Positions 10,901 to 20,205 of a DNA stretch of 64,000 bases are shown in pieces. Source of the DNA: an uncultured Pelagibacteraceae bacterium. GTDB lineage: Bacteria; Pseudomonadota; Alphaproteobacteria; Pelagibacterales; Pelagibacteraceae. Within the stretch, counting starts at the first letter, position 1. Every line of letters starts with the position of its first letter. The DNA lies in the NCBI GenBank assembly GCA_902515095.1, contig CABXTC010000003.1:62001-126000 (forward strand). Direction: 5' to 3'. Both the position numbers and the translations under genes were made by a program. Below the pieces are notes generated by a model. It saw only the letters and a list, made by a program, of their open reading frames with translations, searched no databases and was not told where the DNA came from.

Positions 10901-12425
10901 AAACAGCCAAGGGAGTGTCGTCGCCCATTGAGCCTGTTGCCTCTTTAGCATCCTCTGCCATTGGATGTAAAATAAGCTCTAGGTCTTCTAAACTTATTCC
11001 AAAAGTATACTGTCTTCTCCTTAAACTTTCTCCATCAAAAATGTGTTTTTCATTAGAGATTGATAATTTTTCGTCTAAATCAATTATTTGAGAATTAAAA
11101 TGTTTAAATTCTTTAGCTAGATAATCTTTTATTTGGCTATTTGAAAAAACTTTTCCTTTTTCAATTCGAACTCCAATTATTTCACCAGGACCTAATCTAC
11201 CTTTAATTAAAATTTTTTTTTCATTTAATTTTATCATTCCTGTTTCAGAGCCCGCAAAGAGCATTTTGTCTTTCGTTATGGCGTATCGTAAAGGTCTAAG
11301 ACCATTTCTGTCATTTGCAGCTATCACCCATTCATTATCTGTAGCAGCAATAGCAGCAGGTCCATCCCACGGTTCCATCGTACTATTTAAAAAATTGAAT
11401 AGTTGTTGATGATTTTTTGATAATGTCTTATTTTTTTTTGACCATGCATCAGGTATAAGCATCAATTTAGCTAAAGGTGCTGATTGACCTGATTTATTCA
11501 GTAACTCAAATACATTGTCTAAAGCTGCAGAGTCAGAAACCCCTTTTTGAATTACTGGTTTTAAATTTTCTATTTCATCAAAAAGTGGACTGCTCATTTG
11601 TTGCTCATGAACTTTCATCCAGTTTTTATTTCCTTTATAAGTATTTATCTCACCATTGTGTGCTACAGCTCTAAATGGTTGAGCTAAACTCCAGCTTGGT
11701 GCAGTGTTTGTTGAAAATCTTTGATGAAAAATTGCATATCTTGAGATAAATCTTGAGTCTTTAAGATCTAGATAAAAATCTGATATTGCCTCTGCTAAAT
11801 ATAGTCCCTTATAAATTATAGACTTTGAACTAATTGAGCAAATATAAAAATTATTCAATGATGCATTGAAAGCTTTATTTTCTATTTTCTTTCTTGTTTC
11901 ATAAATTTTTCTTTCTAAGCTTTTGTCCAATAAATTTGGATTATTAGATTTAAACAGAACCTGTATAATTTCAGGCATAGTTTGAAGAGCTTTATCACCC
12001 AAAATTTTTGGATTCACTGGCACTTGTCGCCAACCGTATATACTAAAATTATTTTTTGTAAGTTCGCTTTCAACAATTGTTTTACAATTCTCTTGTGCTG
12101 AATAGTCATTTTTAGGTAAAAAAATCATGCCCACACAAATTTCAGAATTATCATAGTCATGTCCTGTGACTTCAATTTTTTCTATAAAAAAATCTTTTGG
12201 GATTTCTACATGTATCCCAGCTCCATCTCCTGTTTTTCCATCTGCATCAACAGCTCCCCTGTGCCAAACTGCTTTTAATGCCTCAATTCCATATTCAACG
12301 ATAGCTCTAGATTTTTTTCCTTCTGTAGATGCAATTAAACCAACTCCACAAGCATCATGTTCCATTTCTTTCGAATAAACATGACTATCAGTTAATAATT
12401 TTAAATTTTTTTTATAATTTTCCAC
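7920..12425 (-). CDS. gltB: glutamate synthase (NADPH) large subunit
   Basis: Makes two glutamates from glutamine and 2-oxoglutarate, the GS-GOGAT route of ammonia assimilation. Domains in order over 1501 residues: class II glutamine amidotransferase with catalytic Cys26 (HDACGVG, exposed after removal of a 25-residue propeptide), a central domain, the FMN-binding synthase domain with the 3Fe-4S cysteines in CIMVRQCHSNTCPVGVC, and the C-terminal GXGXG-repeat domain. Normal length. The start codon is GTG, overlapping the gltD TAG by one base (TAGTG). Works with GltD, the gene just upstream. Confidence 0.98.
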   Translation of the reverse strand: MENYKKNLKLLTDSHVYSKEMEHDACGVGLIASTEGKKSRAIVEYGIEALKAVWHRGAVDADGKTGDGAGIHVEIPKDFFIEKIEVTGHDYDNSEICVGMIFLPKNDYSAQENCKTIVESELTKNNFSIYGWRQVPVNPKILGDKALQTMPEIIQVLFKSNNPNLLDKSLERKIYETRKKIENKAFNASLNNFYICSISSKSIIYKGLYLAEAISDFYLDLKDSRFISRYAIFHQRFSTNTAPSWSLAQPFRAVAHNGEINTYKGNKNWMKVHEQQMSSPLFDEIENLKPVIQKGVSDSAALDNVFELLNKSGQSAPLAKLMLIPDAWSKKNKTLSKNHQQLFNFLNSTMEPWDGPAAIAATDNEWVIAANDRNGLRPLRYAITKDKMLFAGSETGMIKLNEKKILIKGRLGPGEIIGVRIEKGKVFSNSQIKDYLAKEFKHFNSQIIDLDEKLSISNEKHIFDGESLRRRQYTFGISLEDLELILHPMAEDAKEATGSMGDDTPLAVLSDKYRPLYHFFRQNFSQVTNPPIDSLRENKVMSLKTRFGNLGNILDFDTLTKENIYVLNSPILSNSQFNKFINFFGKNSVTIDCSFSQDENLTDSLSRIQKESEIAVRQGITQVILSDKNISSERLPMPMLLCVGAINTFLIQKKLRGYVSINVQSGEAIDTHSFATLIGVGATTVNPYLAFDSLYHRYEKKLFGQYSFDECVQRYINSVNAGLLKIMSKMGISVLSSYRGGCNFETVGLSRTVVDDYFPGVISKISGIGLVGIEKKIREIHKEAFESTETVLPIGGIYRYRKNGETHQYQGKLIHLLQSAVGSNSYEAYKKYADGIYNLPPINLRDLVDFRKKKLGSSINISEVEPIEKILKRFGSGSMSHGALSKEAHETLAIGMNRIKGASCSGEGGEDADRFKIMDGGDSANSRVKQIASARFGVTVNYLNNCNEIEIKMAQGAKPGEGGQLPGFKVTKEIARLRHSTPGVTLISPPPHHDIYSIEDLAQLIYDLKQINPIARIGVKLVASSGIGTIAAGVAKAKADIILISGHNGGTGATPQTSVKYVGIPWEMGLTEANQVLTLNNLRHKVTLRTDGGIKTGRDVVIAAMMGAEEYGVATTALVAMGCIMVRQCHSNTCPVGVCTQDKKLREKFTGTPDKVVNLFTFIASEVREILAALGFKSLNDIIGRTDLLMQVNKASPNLDDLDLNPLFVQADPGSNKRYCESKEINKVPETLDQKIWPEIEQSLDNSHKIEKEFIIKNTNRAVGTRISHHLYKKYGYEKLKENFLILNFKGSAGQSFGAFSSKGLKLNLKGDANDYVGKGLSGATISIKLSDESNLVSNENTIIGNTVLYGATSGKLFAAGQAGDRFAVRNSGATTVIEGCDSNGCEYMTGGTVVILGNVGDNFAAGMTGGMAFIYDKFNEFEKKVNPDSVIWQNVETEYWTTFLKGLVFEHSEETGSLISKNIIKNFKDEIKNFVQVCPKEMINKLENPISLNSKIKEVS

Positions 12426-13864
12426 TATGCTACTTTTGTTTTTCTTAATTCTATATTTTCTAAGTATGTTTTCATTGAAGTAGCAGCGTCTCTACCATCT
12501 TTGATTGCCCATACCACTAGCGATGCTCCCCTTACAATATCACCAGCAGCAAAAACACCTTTTAAATTTGTTTCCATCGTATTAAAGTCAGTCTTAATTG
12601 TACCCCATTTGGTTATTTGTAATTCCTGAGCGTCAAACAATAATGGTAAATTTTCTGGATCAAAACCAAGAGCTTTGATTACCATGTCTACTTTAATTTT
12701 AAATTCTGCACCCTCTTTAATCTCTGGTCTTCTTCTTCCTGAATCATCTGGTTCACCTAGCTGTATTTGGTTTACAACTAAATTTTCAATTTTATTTTTG
12801 CCTTTAAATTCTTTAGGACTTGATAGCCAAACAAATTCAACACCTTCTTCCTCAGCGTTTGCAACTTCCCTGGCTGATCCAGGCATATTTTCTTTATCTC
12901 GTCTATATAAACATTTAACAGATCTTGCTTTTTGTCTTATTGAGGTCCTAACACAATCCATTGCTGTGTCACCACCACCTATTACAACAACATCTTTTCC
13001 TTCAGCATTTAAAGTTCCTTTATCAAATAACTCTACTTTATCACCTAAGCCTTTTTTATTTGATGCTGTCAAAAATTCCATCGCCGGAAAAATGTTATCT
13101 AAATCGTTACCAGGTAATTCAACTTCTCTAGGTTTATAAACACCAGTAGCAATTAAAATTGCGTCATGTTTTTTTCTTAACTGTTCTAGCGATGCGTCTT
13201 TACCAACTTCAAAATTTTGAACAAACTTTATACCACCATCTCTTAATAGTTTTGTTCTTCTTTCAACCACATGTTTTTCTAACTTGAAATTAGGGATACC
13301 ATAAATCAATAATCCACCTGCACGATCATATCGATCATAAACGGTAATTTTATATCCACTTTTTCTTAACTGCTCAGCAGCTGCTAGACCTGCTGGACCG
13401 GCACCAATTATTCCAACACTTTGGTCTTTCTCATGTTTTAAAGAAATTGGTTTGACCCAACCTTGTTCCCACGCTGTGTCATTAATATATTTCTCAACTG
13501 AACCAATAGTTACTGTTCCATGACCTGATTGCTCAATTACGCAATTACCTTCACATAATCTATCCTGAGGACATATCCTTCCACATACCTCTGGCATATT
13601 GTTAGTGCTTTGAGATAATTCATAAGCCTCTTTTAGTCTCCCTTCAGCTGTAAGTTTTAACCAGTCTGGTATATTATTGCTTAAAGGACAATGTACTTGG
13701 CAGAATGGAACTCCACATTGAGAACATCTACTCGACTGTTCTTCGGCTTTTTTCTTAACGAACTCGTCATAGATCTCATTAAAATCTTCTTTTCTAATGC
13801 CAGTATCCCTTTTAGGTGGAGTTTGTTGACCTAATTTTACAAATTTTAACATTTTATCAGTCAT
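12425..13864 (-). CDS. gltD: glutamate synthase (NADPH) small subunit
   Basis: Supplies electrons from NADPH to GltB. The 479-residue protein has an N-terminal iron-sulfur domain (CSQCGVPFCQVHCPLSNN; CGRICPQDRLCEGNC), then an FAD-binding GAGPAGLAAAEQL near residue 153 and an NADPH-binding GGGDTAMDC near residue 297. Length is typical. It leads the gltDB pair. Upstream, in the gap shared with divergent uppP, lies a 7-7-7 palindrome that could be an operator. Confidence 0.98.
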   Translation of the reverse strand: MTDKMLKFVKLGQQTPPKRDTGIRKEDFNEIYDEFVKKKAEEQSSRCSQCGVPFCQVHCPLSNNIPDWLKLTAEGRLKEAYELSQSTNNMPEVCGRICPQDRLCEGNCVIEQSGHGTVTIGSVEKYINDTAWEQGWVKPISLKHEKDQSVGIIGAGPAGLAAAEQLRKSGYKITVYDRYDRAGGLLIYGIPNFKLEKHVVERRTKLLRDGGIKFVQNFEVGKDASLEQLRKKHDAILIATGVYKPREVELPGNDLDNIFPAMEFLTASNKKGLGDKVELFDKGTLNAEGKDVVVIGGGDTAMDCVRTSIRQKARSVKCLYRRDKENMPGSAREVANAEEEGVEFVWLSSPKEFKGKNKIENLVVNQIQLGEPDDSGRRRPEIKEGAEFKIKVDMVIKALGFDPENLPLLFDAQELQITKWGTIKTDFNTMETNLKGVFAAGDIVRGASLVVWAIKDGRDAATSMKTYLENIELRKTKVA

Positions 13865-13920
13865 AGAATCTTTAAATTTTGAGCAAATTATACATTGTTT
13901 TTATTAATAAAAGTATTATT

Positions 13921-13941
13921 TAGGTCAGTACTTATGACCTA
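13921..13941. promoter_or_regulatory. perfect 7-base-arm palindrome between gltD and uppP, candidate operator
   Basis: The arms TAGGTCA and TGACCTA are exact reverse complements separated by seven bases, centred about 67 bases upstream of the gltD start and 117 upstream of uppP. The G+C content of the arms stands out in a gap that is otherwise almost all A/T. The position fits a dimeric repressor or activator site for gltDB. There is no T-run after it, so it is not an intrinsic terminator. The cognate regulator is unknown. Confidence 0.5.
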
Positions 13942-14047
13942 TAATTGTTTATATTAACCTTAAATTATAGAAAATTTATTATTTGCATACCTATTATGAT
14001 TAAATCGAATTGTTTAAAATAAATATTTTTTAAGTTACGACATATGT

Positions 14048-14821
14048 ATGCTTCAAGATTTTATAGAAATCCTAATTCTTTCTGCAGTACAAGGAATTTC
14101 TGAATTTTTACCTATTAGTTCTTCAGCTCATCTAATCTTGATATCAAATTTTTATGATTTTAGCTCAAGCTCTTTGTTTATTGATATAGGTCTTCATTTG
14201 GGCTCTTTGATTGCAATACTCTATTACTTTAAAAAAGACTTAATAGATTTGAGAAAAAATCAAAAACTATTAGTTTTGATTTTAATTGGCTCAATACCTC
14301 TTATAATTTTTGGGTATATAATATATTCAATTGAAATAGTTAATCTTTTAAGAAATATAGAAGTTATTGCATGGACAACTCTATTTTTTGGTTTAGTTCT
14401 ATTTTTATCAGATAAAAGAGATATCAATCAAGATATATCGACAGACTTAAATATAAAAACAATATTATTTATAGGACTATTTCAAATTTTAGCACTCATA
14501 CCTGGTGTAAGTAGAGCGGGAATAACTTTAACAGCAGCTCGTTTTCTAAAATTTAATAGAGTCGCCTCAAGTAAAATTGCTTTTTTATTATCTATACCTG
14601 CCTTAGCTGGTGCAAGTTTTTTAGGTCTTAAAGATGCAGTGCAACAATCAACTGAATTCAATTATTTATTATTAATTGCAATTACTTTTTCTTTTATTTT
14701 CTCATTTATCACAGTCAAATATTTTATAAAATATGTTAGTAATTTTTCTTTAACTGTATTTGTAATTTATAGAATTTTTGTTGCTTTAATTTTATTATCA
14801 ATAATTTACTTTCCTCATTAA
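14048..14821 (+). CDS. uppP: undecaprenyl-diphosphatase (BacA family)
   Basis: Integral membrane enzyme that dephosphorylates undecaprenyl pyrophosphate to recycle the lipid carrier for peptidoglycan and other envelope glycans. 257 residues with about eight hydrophobic segments. Both family signatures are present: the N-terminal SAVQGISEFLPISSSAHLIL and the later PGVSRAGITLTAARFL. Length is normal. The ATG at 14048 is used; another ATG four bases earlier is out of frame. Transcribed alone on the plus strand and overlapping the EamA gene by 24 bases at the 3' end. Confidence 0.96.
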   Translation: MLQDFIEILILSAVQGISEFLPISSSAHLILISNFYDFSSSSLFIDIGLHLGSLIAILYYFKKDLIDLRKNQKLLVLILIGSIPLIIFGYIIYSIEIVNLLRNIEVIAWTTLFFGLVLFLSDKRDINQDISTDLNIKTILFIGLFQILALIPGVSRAGITLTAARFLKFNRVASSKIAFLLSIPALAGASFLGLKDAVQQSTEFNYLLLIAITFSFIFSFITVKYFIKYVSNFSLTVFVIYRIFVALILLSIIYFPH

Positions 14822-15691
14822 TGGTAATAGTTGAGAAATTAAAACACCACATAATATGAACAAACACCCTAATATATTGTTAAAATCTAAAATTTGACTT
14901 AATAAAAACCATGCTGCGATAGTTGCAAAAACACCTTCTAAAGAAAAAATTATAGCTGCTGGTGCAGGTGTTATATTTTTTTGAGCATAAATTTGTAGAA
15001 CGAATGCAAAACCTCCAGATAAAATTCCAGCATAGAGAATGGAGTCTATCTCATTAAGAATATTTTCAATAACAAATTCTTCATAAATCAAAGCAATGAT
15101 AAAGGAAAATAAAGCTACCAATAAAGTTTGGATCGAACCTAAGGTTAAAGGTAAGTTGTATGTTTTAACAATCATTCCTGTAAATATGATATGAGTACTC
15201 CAGAATAATGCTCCAAGAACTACTAACATATCTCCAAGTCTAACTGTAGCATCATAAAAATTTGTTAAGAGATATCCACCTATTAAACATAAAATCACTG
15301 ACGGCCACACACTCCAATGTAATGAGTCCCTCTTAAAAATAAAAATTATTATCGGTACCATGGGTACATAAAAAATTGTAAAGAAAGCAGCATTAGCTAC
15401 ATCAGTATAAAGTAAAGCTACCTGTTGTAATGCTGAGCCTAAGAAAAGAGATAATCCAATTAAAAAAGATAAAATGACAAAAGTTCTATGACCAATTTGA
15501 AATTCAAATTTAAATTTTTTCTTTTCAAAAAATAATGCAAAAGGGAGAATTGCTAAGAAACCTACAAAAAATCTTACAGCATTAAAGGTAAATGGACCAA
15601 TATCATCCATACCAGTATCTTGAGCAATAAATGTGGTTCCCCAAATAAATGTGCACAACAAAGCACTTAACAATGAAACACTTTTAGACAT
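14798..15691 (-). CDS. DMT-superfamily (EamA) transporter
   Basis: A 297-residue inner-membrane protein with about ten transmembrane helices and two EamA repeats; FIWGTTFIAQDTGM at the start and the second repeat with LGALFWSTHIIFTG around residue 155 are typical. Members export amino acids, metabolites or drugs by a proton antiport-like mechanism; the substrate cannot be inferred. It lies eight bases downstream of aceF on the same strand, so it may be transcribed with aceEF, and converges on uppP. Confidence 0.88.
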   Translation of the reverse strand: MSKSVSLLSALLCTFIWGTTFIAQDTGMDDIGPFTFNAVRFFVGFLAILPFALFFEKKKFKFEFQIGHRTFVILSFLIGLSLFLGSALQQVALLYTDVANAAFFTIFYVPMVPIIIFIFKRDSLHWSVWPSVILCLIGGYLLTNFYDATVRLGDMLVVLGALFWSTHIIFTGMIVKTYNLPLTLGSIQTLLVALFSFIIALIYEEFVIENILNEIDSILYAGILSGGFAFVLQIYAQKNITPAPAAIIFSLEGVFATIAAWFLLSQILDFNNILGCLFILCGVLISQLLPLMRKVNY

Positions 15692-15699
15692 AATTTTAA

Positions 15700-16950
15700 T
15701 TAAACAGCTAGCTTATATGCAAAGTTTTTACCAAGGTTTTCTTTTAAATCATTATTAAATCGAGCTGCTTCTGCACCGTCGATAATTCTGTGATCATAAG
15801 ATAAGGAAAGTGGCAACATAGTGCGTGTAACAAATTTTCCACCCGTAAATACCTGTTTTTTTTCTGCTCTTCCTACTCCTAAAATAGCTACCTCAGGATA
15901 ATTTATAATTGGGGTAAAAAAAGATCCCCCGATTCCACCTAAGCTGGTAATGGTCATAGACCCTCCAAATAACTCTTTTTTATCAATTTTAAGATCTCTA
16001 CATTGCTGGCTTATTTTTTTTAATTCTGTGCTTATTAAAGAAATATTTTTATTATCAGCATTTCTTAATTTTGGAACCATCAAACCATGAGGGGTATCTA
16101 CTGCTATGCCAACATGATAATATTTTTTAACAGTCATTTTACCATTTTCGATATCATCTATTGAGGTATTAAAATTTGGAAATTTTTTTAATGATGCTGT
16201 TAATGCTTTAACAATGAAAGCAAGTGGAGTAATTTTTTTTTTCTCTCCTGTATATATATCCGTAAGGGAACTTCTAAATTCTTCTAATTCAGTTATATCA
16301 GCTTCATCATGGTTAGTTACATGAGGAATTTTTAACCAAGAGTTCATCAAATATTTGGATGACAACTTTTTTACTCTAGGAATGTTTCTGATATCTACTT
16401 CTCCAAACTCAGAATGAGAATACTCTTGTTCAATCTTTTGTTCTGTTGTATTTTGATTTTCAAAGCTCTTATCAGATTTAGTTGCAACAAATAACTTTAC
16501 ATCACTTTCTGTAACTCTTCCTTGTCTCTCACTACCAGGAACTTTATTAATATCTATTCCAAGTTCTCTTGCAAATTTTCTTACTTTTGGTGATGCGGAA
16601 GCTTTTGTAGAAAAATCTTTAATAATTACGTTTTTAGATTCTGTATTTTTTTTAATTTCATATTTTTTAATCTCCTTAGGTAATTCTTTAGTCTCTATTT
16701 CTTTTATTTCTCTCTCAATTTCAACTTCAATAATTTTGTCACCTTCAGATACCTTATCTCCAATTTTAACATTTAAAGAAATTACCGTACCATCATCTGA
16801 TGATGGTATCTCCACACTTGATTTATCACTTTCAATGGTTATTAGTGGGTCATTCTTTTTTATTTTTTGACCTTTTTTAATTAAAACCTCAATAATCTCT
16901 ACATCTTTAAATTCACCAATATTTGGAACTTTTATATCTTTCTTTGACAT
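15700..16950 (-). CDS. aceF: pyruvate dehydrogenase complex E2, dihydrolipoamide acetyltransferase
   Basis: Core of pyruvate dehydrogenase; moves acetyl groups from E1 to CoA. Over 416 residues: one lipoyl domain with the lipoylated Lys43 in ESDKSSVEIPS, an acidic/lysine linker, a peripheral-subunit-binding domain (ASPKVRKFARELGIDINKV), and the catalytic domain ending in LSLSYDHRIIDGAEAARF with the active-site His. With one lipoyl domain it is at the short end of the family. Its ATG overlaps the aceE stop by one base (TAATG). No E3 (lpd) gene lies nearby. Confidence 0.96.
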   Translation of the reverse strand: MSKKDIKVPNIGEFKDVEIIEVLIKKGQKIKKNDPLITIESDKSSVEIPSSDDGTVISLNVKIGDKVSEGDKIIEVEIEREIKEIETKELPKEIKKYEIKKNTESKNVIIKDFSTKASASPKVRKFARELGIDINKVPGSERQGRVTESDVKLFVATKSDKSFENQNTTEQKIEQEYSHSEFGEVDIRNIPRVKKLSSKYLMNSWLKIPHVTNHDEADITELEEFRSSLTDIYTGEKKKITPLAFIVKALTASLKKFPNFNTSIDDIENGKMTVKKYYHVGIAVDTPHGLMVPKLRNADNKNISLISTELKKISQQCRDLKIDKKELFGGSMTITSLGGIGGSFFTPIINYPEVAILGVGRAEKKQVFTGGKFVTRTMLPLSLSYDHRIIDGAEAARFNNDLKENLGKNFAYKLAV

Positions 16951-19900
16951 TATAATTTTGTTGGCATTGGTTTGTCTTTATCAATTTTATATTTCTTTAT
17001 TGCCTCTTGTGCATATTTTGAGGCAATTAACTGCTCTTTAGCCAAAACACTTAATCCATAAGTAACTATATGCTCTTTATCAACTTCAAAAAACTTTCTT
17101 AAATTTTTTCTTGTATCACTCCGACCAAATCCATCCGTTCCTAATGAATAAAAGCTCTTATTAATATAGGGTCGAATTTGATCTGAATTCATTCTCATAT
17201 AATCAGAGGCAGCTAAAATAGGACCTTCGGTATTGCCTAAACAGCTCTCAACATATGTTTTTTTAGATTCCTTACCCGGATTCAACAAGTTAAATCTTTC
17301 CACCTCCAAACCATCTCTTCTTAATTCATTAAAACTCGTTACACTCCAAACTTCACTATCAATTTGATATTCTTTTTGCAAAATTTCGGCACCTGAAATC
17401 ATTTCTCTTAAAATTGTTCCTGATCCTAAAAATTGAATTTTTGTTTTTTTATATTTATTAAATTCTCTAATTTTATACATTCCTTTTAAAATACCTTCTT
17501 CACATAATTTGTCTTTTGGCATTGCTGGATGAGGATAATTTTCATTCATAGTTGTAATATAATAAAAAATATTTTCTTTTTTCTCGTGCATTCTTTTTAA
17601 ACCATCTCTAAAAATTGTTGCCAATTCATAATGAAATGTTGGGTCATAAGATTTACAGTTTGGGATTGTTGAAGCTAATAAATGACTATGACCATCTTGA
17701 TGTTGTAAACCCTCACCTGCTAATGTAGTTCTTCCTGCGGTCGCACCAATTAAAAAACCTCTAGACTGACTATCTGCTCCCGCCCAAGCAAAATCACCTA
17801 TTCTTTGAAAACCAAACATTGAGTAAAAAAGATAGATAGGGATCATTTCAATGTCATGATTTGTGTAGGAAGTTCCAGCTGCAATCCAAGAAGACATGGC
17901 CCCTGCCTCATTAATTCCTTCTTCTAAAACTTGTCCACTTTTATCTTCTCTATACGAACTTAATTGTGCAGAGTCCTCTGGTTCATATTTTTGTCCTTCG
18001 TGAGCATAAATCCCTATTTTTTGAAAAAAACCCTCCATACCAAAAGTTCTGGCTTCATCTGGAATAATTGGAACTAATCTTGGAGCTACATTTTTATCTC
18101 GTAAAAGATTTGTTAACATTCTAACTAATGCCATAGTTGTAGACATCTCTTTATCTCCTGTGGACTCTTTCATGTTATCAAAAATATCTTTTGGAGGTGC
18201 TTTGATAGGTTTTGCATAAGTGGTTCTCTCTGGAATAAAACCACCCAATTGAAGCCTTCTTTCTTTAATATATTTTATTTCAGGCGAATTTTGATCTGGC
18301 TTATAATATTCAATATTTTGAACCTGCTTATCTGTTAAAGGAACATCAAATCTATCCCTATAATACATCAAATCATCAATATCTAATTTTTTGGTTTGGT
18401 GAGTTGTGTTAACACTTTCTCCACTTTTTCCCATTCCATAACCTTTAATAGTTTTAGCTATAACAACTGTTGGGCTTCCAATATTTTTAGAAGCTTTATC
18501 ATAAGCCGCGAAAACTTTGTGAGGATCGTGACCACCCCTATTTAATCTCCATATATCTTTATCTGAGAGACTTGAGACTAATTCTTTTGTTTCTGGATAT
18601 TTACCAAAAAACTTATCTCTAACATAAGCTCCATCCCTTGCTTTAATTGCTTGATACTCGCCATCAACAGTTTCATTCATAACCTTAATTAAATGGCCGG
18701 TTTTATCATTTGCTAATAATGCATCCCAATATGAACCCCAAATTACTTTAATAACATTCCATCCTGCTCCTCTAAAAATACCCTCTAATTCTTGTATAAT
18801 TTTTCCATTTCCTCTAACAGGCCCATCCAGTCTTTGAAGATTACAATTAATTACAAATATTAAGTTATCTAATTTTTCTCTAGCTGCTAATCCAATTGCA
18901 CCTAAAGACTCTGGTTCATCCATTTCTCCATCACCTAAAAAAGCCCATACTTTTCGTCCTTCATCTTTAATAAGGCCTCTGTTAATTAAATACTTCATAT
19001 ATCTTGCTTGGTAGATAGCCAACATTGGTCCTAAGCCCATTGAGACTGTCGGAAATTGCCAGAAGTTCGGCATCAACCAAGGATGTGGGTAAGATGATAA
19101 ACCACCTGGATTAACTTCTTGTCTAAATCTATCTAATTGTTTTTCATTAAGTCTACCTTCAAGAAAGGCTCTGGCGTACATTCCTGGTGCACTATGACCT
19201 TGAAAGTAAATTAAGTCTCCACCAAATTTATTATTTTTAGCTCTCCAAAAATGATTCATTCCTACATCATAAAGTGTAGCCGCAGATGCAAACGTACCAA
19301 TATGTCCTCCAAGTTCAGGAAATTTTTTATTTGCACGAACAACCATTGCTGCAGAGTTCCATCTTATTAATGATCTAATTCTTCTTTCGGTGTTTTGATC
19401 ACCATTAGACTTTTTTTCCTCACTTACTGGGATTGTATTTATATAAGGTGTGTTTTGTGTGTAAGGAATGTTTGCACCTTCCGTATAAGCTTTATTTATT
19501 AATTCCTTTATTAAATAATGAGCTCTTTGATTGCCATCTTTTTCAATTACTGCTGTAAGAGACTCTAACCATTCATTAGTTTCTAATGGATCAACATCAC
19601 CTTCATTAACAACTTGAATTATCTCAGATTTTTTTCTCTCATCATTTTTTTTTTGGACAGTTTGCTCATGTTTTTTTTCGAGTGATTTTTCAGCTTCTTC
19701 AATTAAATTTTCAGTATCTTTTGGAATATTCTTAGTTGGAGAAGGTTTTTCATTTGAAGCTAAAATATTTAAAATTAAATCACCTTTAGAAACTTTATCA
19801 CCAACTTTTACTTCTATTGTCTCAATTTTACCTGACAATGTTGATGGTATTTCAACACTTGATTTATCACTTTCGATAGTTACTACTGGGTCGTTCTTAG

Positions 19901-19988
19901 AAATTTCTTGACCTTCTTTAACTAGTAATTCAATAACTTCCACATTTTCAAAATCACCGATGTCAGGAACTAATAATTTTTCACTCAT
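16950..19988 (-). CDS. aceE: pyruvate dehydrogenase E1, homodimeric type, with an N-terminal lipoyl domain
   Basis: Thiamine-diphosphate-dependent decarboxylation of pyruvate. The body (from about residue 130) is a homodimeric AceE: the ThDP motif runs from GDGEMDEPESLG to NCNLQRLDGP. The first ~75 residues, however, are a complete lipoyl domain with Lys42 in ESDKSSVEIPS, closely similar to the one in AceF, joined by a charged linker. That makes 1012 residues against about 890 for ordinary AceE. The fusion is in frame with no break. Operon with aceF, one-base overlap. Confidence 0.95.
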   Translation of the reverse strand: MSEKLLVPDIGDFENVEVIELLVKEGQEISKNDPVVTIESDKSSVEIPSTLSGKIETIEVKVGDKVSKGDLILNILASNEKPSPTKNIPKDTENLIEEAEKSLEKKHEQTVQKKNDERKKSEIIQVVNEGDVDPLETNEWLESLTAVIEKDGNQRAHYLIKELINKAYTEGANIPYTQNTPYINTIPVSEEKKSNGDQNTERRIRSLIRWNSAAMVVRANKKFPELGGHIGTFASAATLYDVGMNHFWRAKNNKFGGDLIYFQGHSAPGMYARAFLEGRLNEKQLDRFRQEVNPGGLSSYPHPWLMPNFWQFPTVSMGLGPMLAIYQARYMKYLINRGLIKDEGRKVWAFLGDGEMDEPESLGAIGLAAREKLDNLIFVINCNLQRLDGPVRGNGKIIQELEGIFRGAGWNVIKVIWGSYWDALLANDKTGHLIKVMNETVDGEYQAIKARDGAYVRDKFFGKYPETKELVSSLSDKDIWRLNRGGHDPHKVFAAYDKASKNIGSPTVVIAKTIKGYGMGKSGESVNTTHQTKKLDIDDLMYYRDRFDVPLTDKQVQNIEYYKPDQNSPEIKYIKERRLQLGGFIPERTTYAKPIKAPPKDIFDNMKESTGDKEMSTTMALVRMLTNLLRDKNVAPRLVPIIPDEARTFGMEGFFQKIGIYAHEGQKYEPEDSAQLSSYREDKSGQVLEEGINEAGAMSSWIAAGTSYTNHDIEMIPIYLFYSMFGFQRIGDFAWAGADSQSRGFLIGATAGRTTLAGEGLQHQDGHSHLLASTIPNCKSYDPTFHYELATIFRDGLKRMHEKKENIFYYITTMNENYPHPAMPKDKLCEEGILKGMYKIREFNKYKKTKIQFLGSGTILREMISGAEILQKEYQIDSEVWSVTSFNELRRDGLEVERFNLLNPGKESKKTYVESCLGNTEGPILAASDYMRMNSDQIRPYINKSFYSLGTDGFGRSDTRKNLRKFFEVDKEHIVTYGLSVLAKEQLIASKYAQEAIKKYKIDKDKPMPTKL

Positions 19989-20088
19989 TTAATTTTTAAG
20001 ATCTTATACACTATAAAAATGTTGTTAATTGCTAATTTTAACACATTATGCTCAATTTTTTGACACTCTTTAAAAGTATCCTTTTAAA

Positions 20089-20205
20089 ATGATTAAAAAG
20101 TTCATAAATATACTTCTTAAACCTAAAGAAAGTACATACATAGATGCTAAAATTTGGATACAAAAAATTTTACTAAAGGAGAAATTTAGAAAAAATCATT
20201 ACTAA
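20089..20205 (+). CDS. possible small protein, 38 residues
   Basis: An ATG-started open frame of 38 codons in the aceE-thiolase gap, beginning MIKKFINILLKPKEST and rich in Lys and Ile. A TTGACA at 20060 followed 17 bases later by TTTAAA could be a promoter, which would put the start codon almost at the transcript's 5' end. There is no Shine-Dalgarno sequence and I do not recognise the peptide. Its stop overlaps the thiolase stop by four bases on the other strand. It may well be chance in such AT-rich sequence. Confidence 0.3.
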   Translation: MIKKFINILLKPKESTYIDAKIWIQKILLKEKFRKNHY

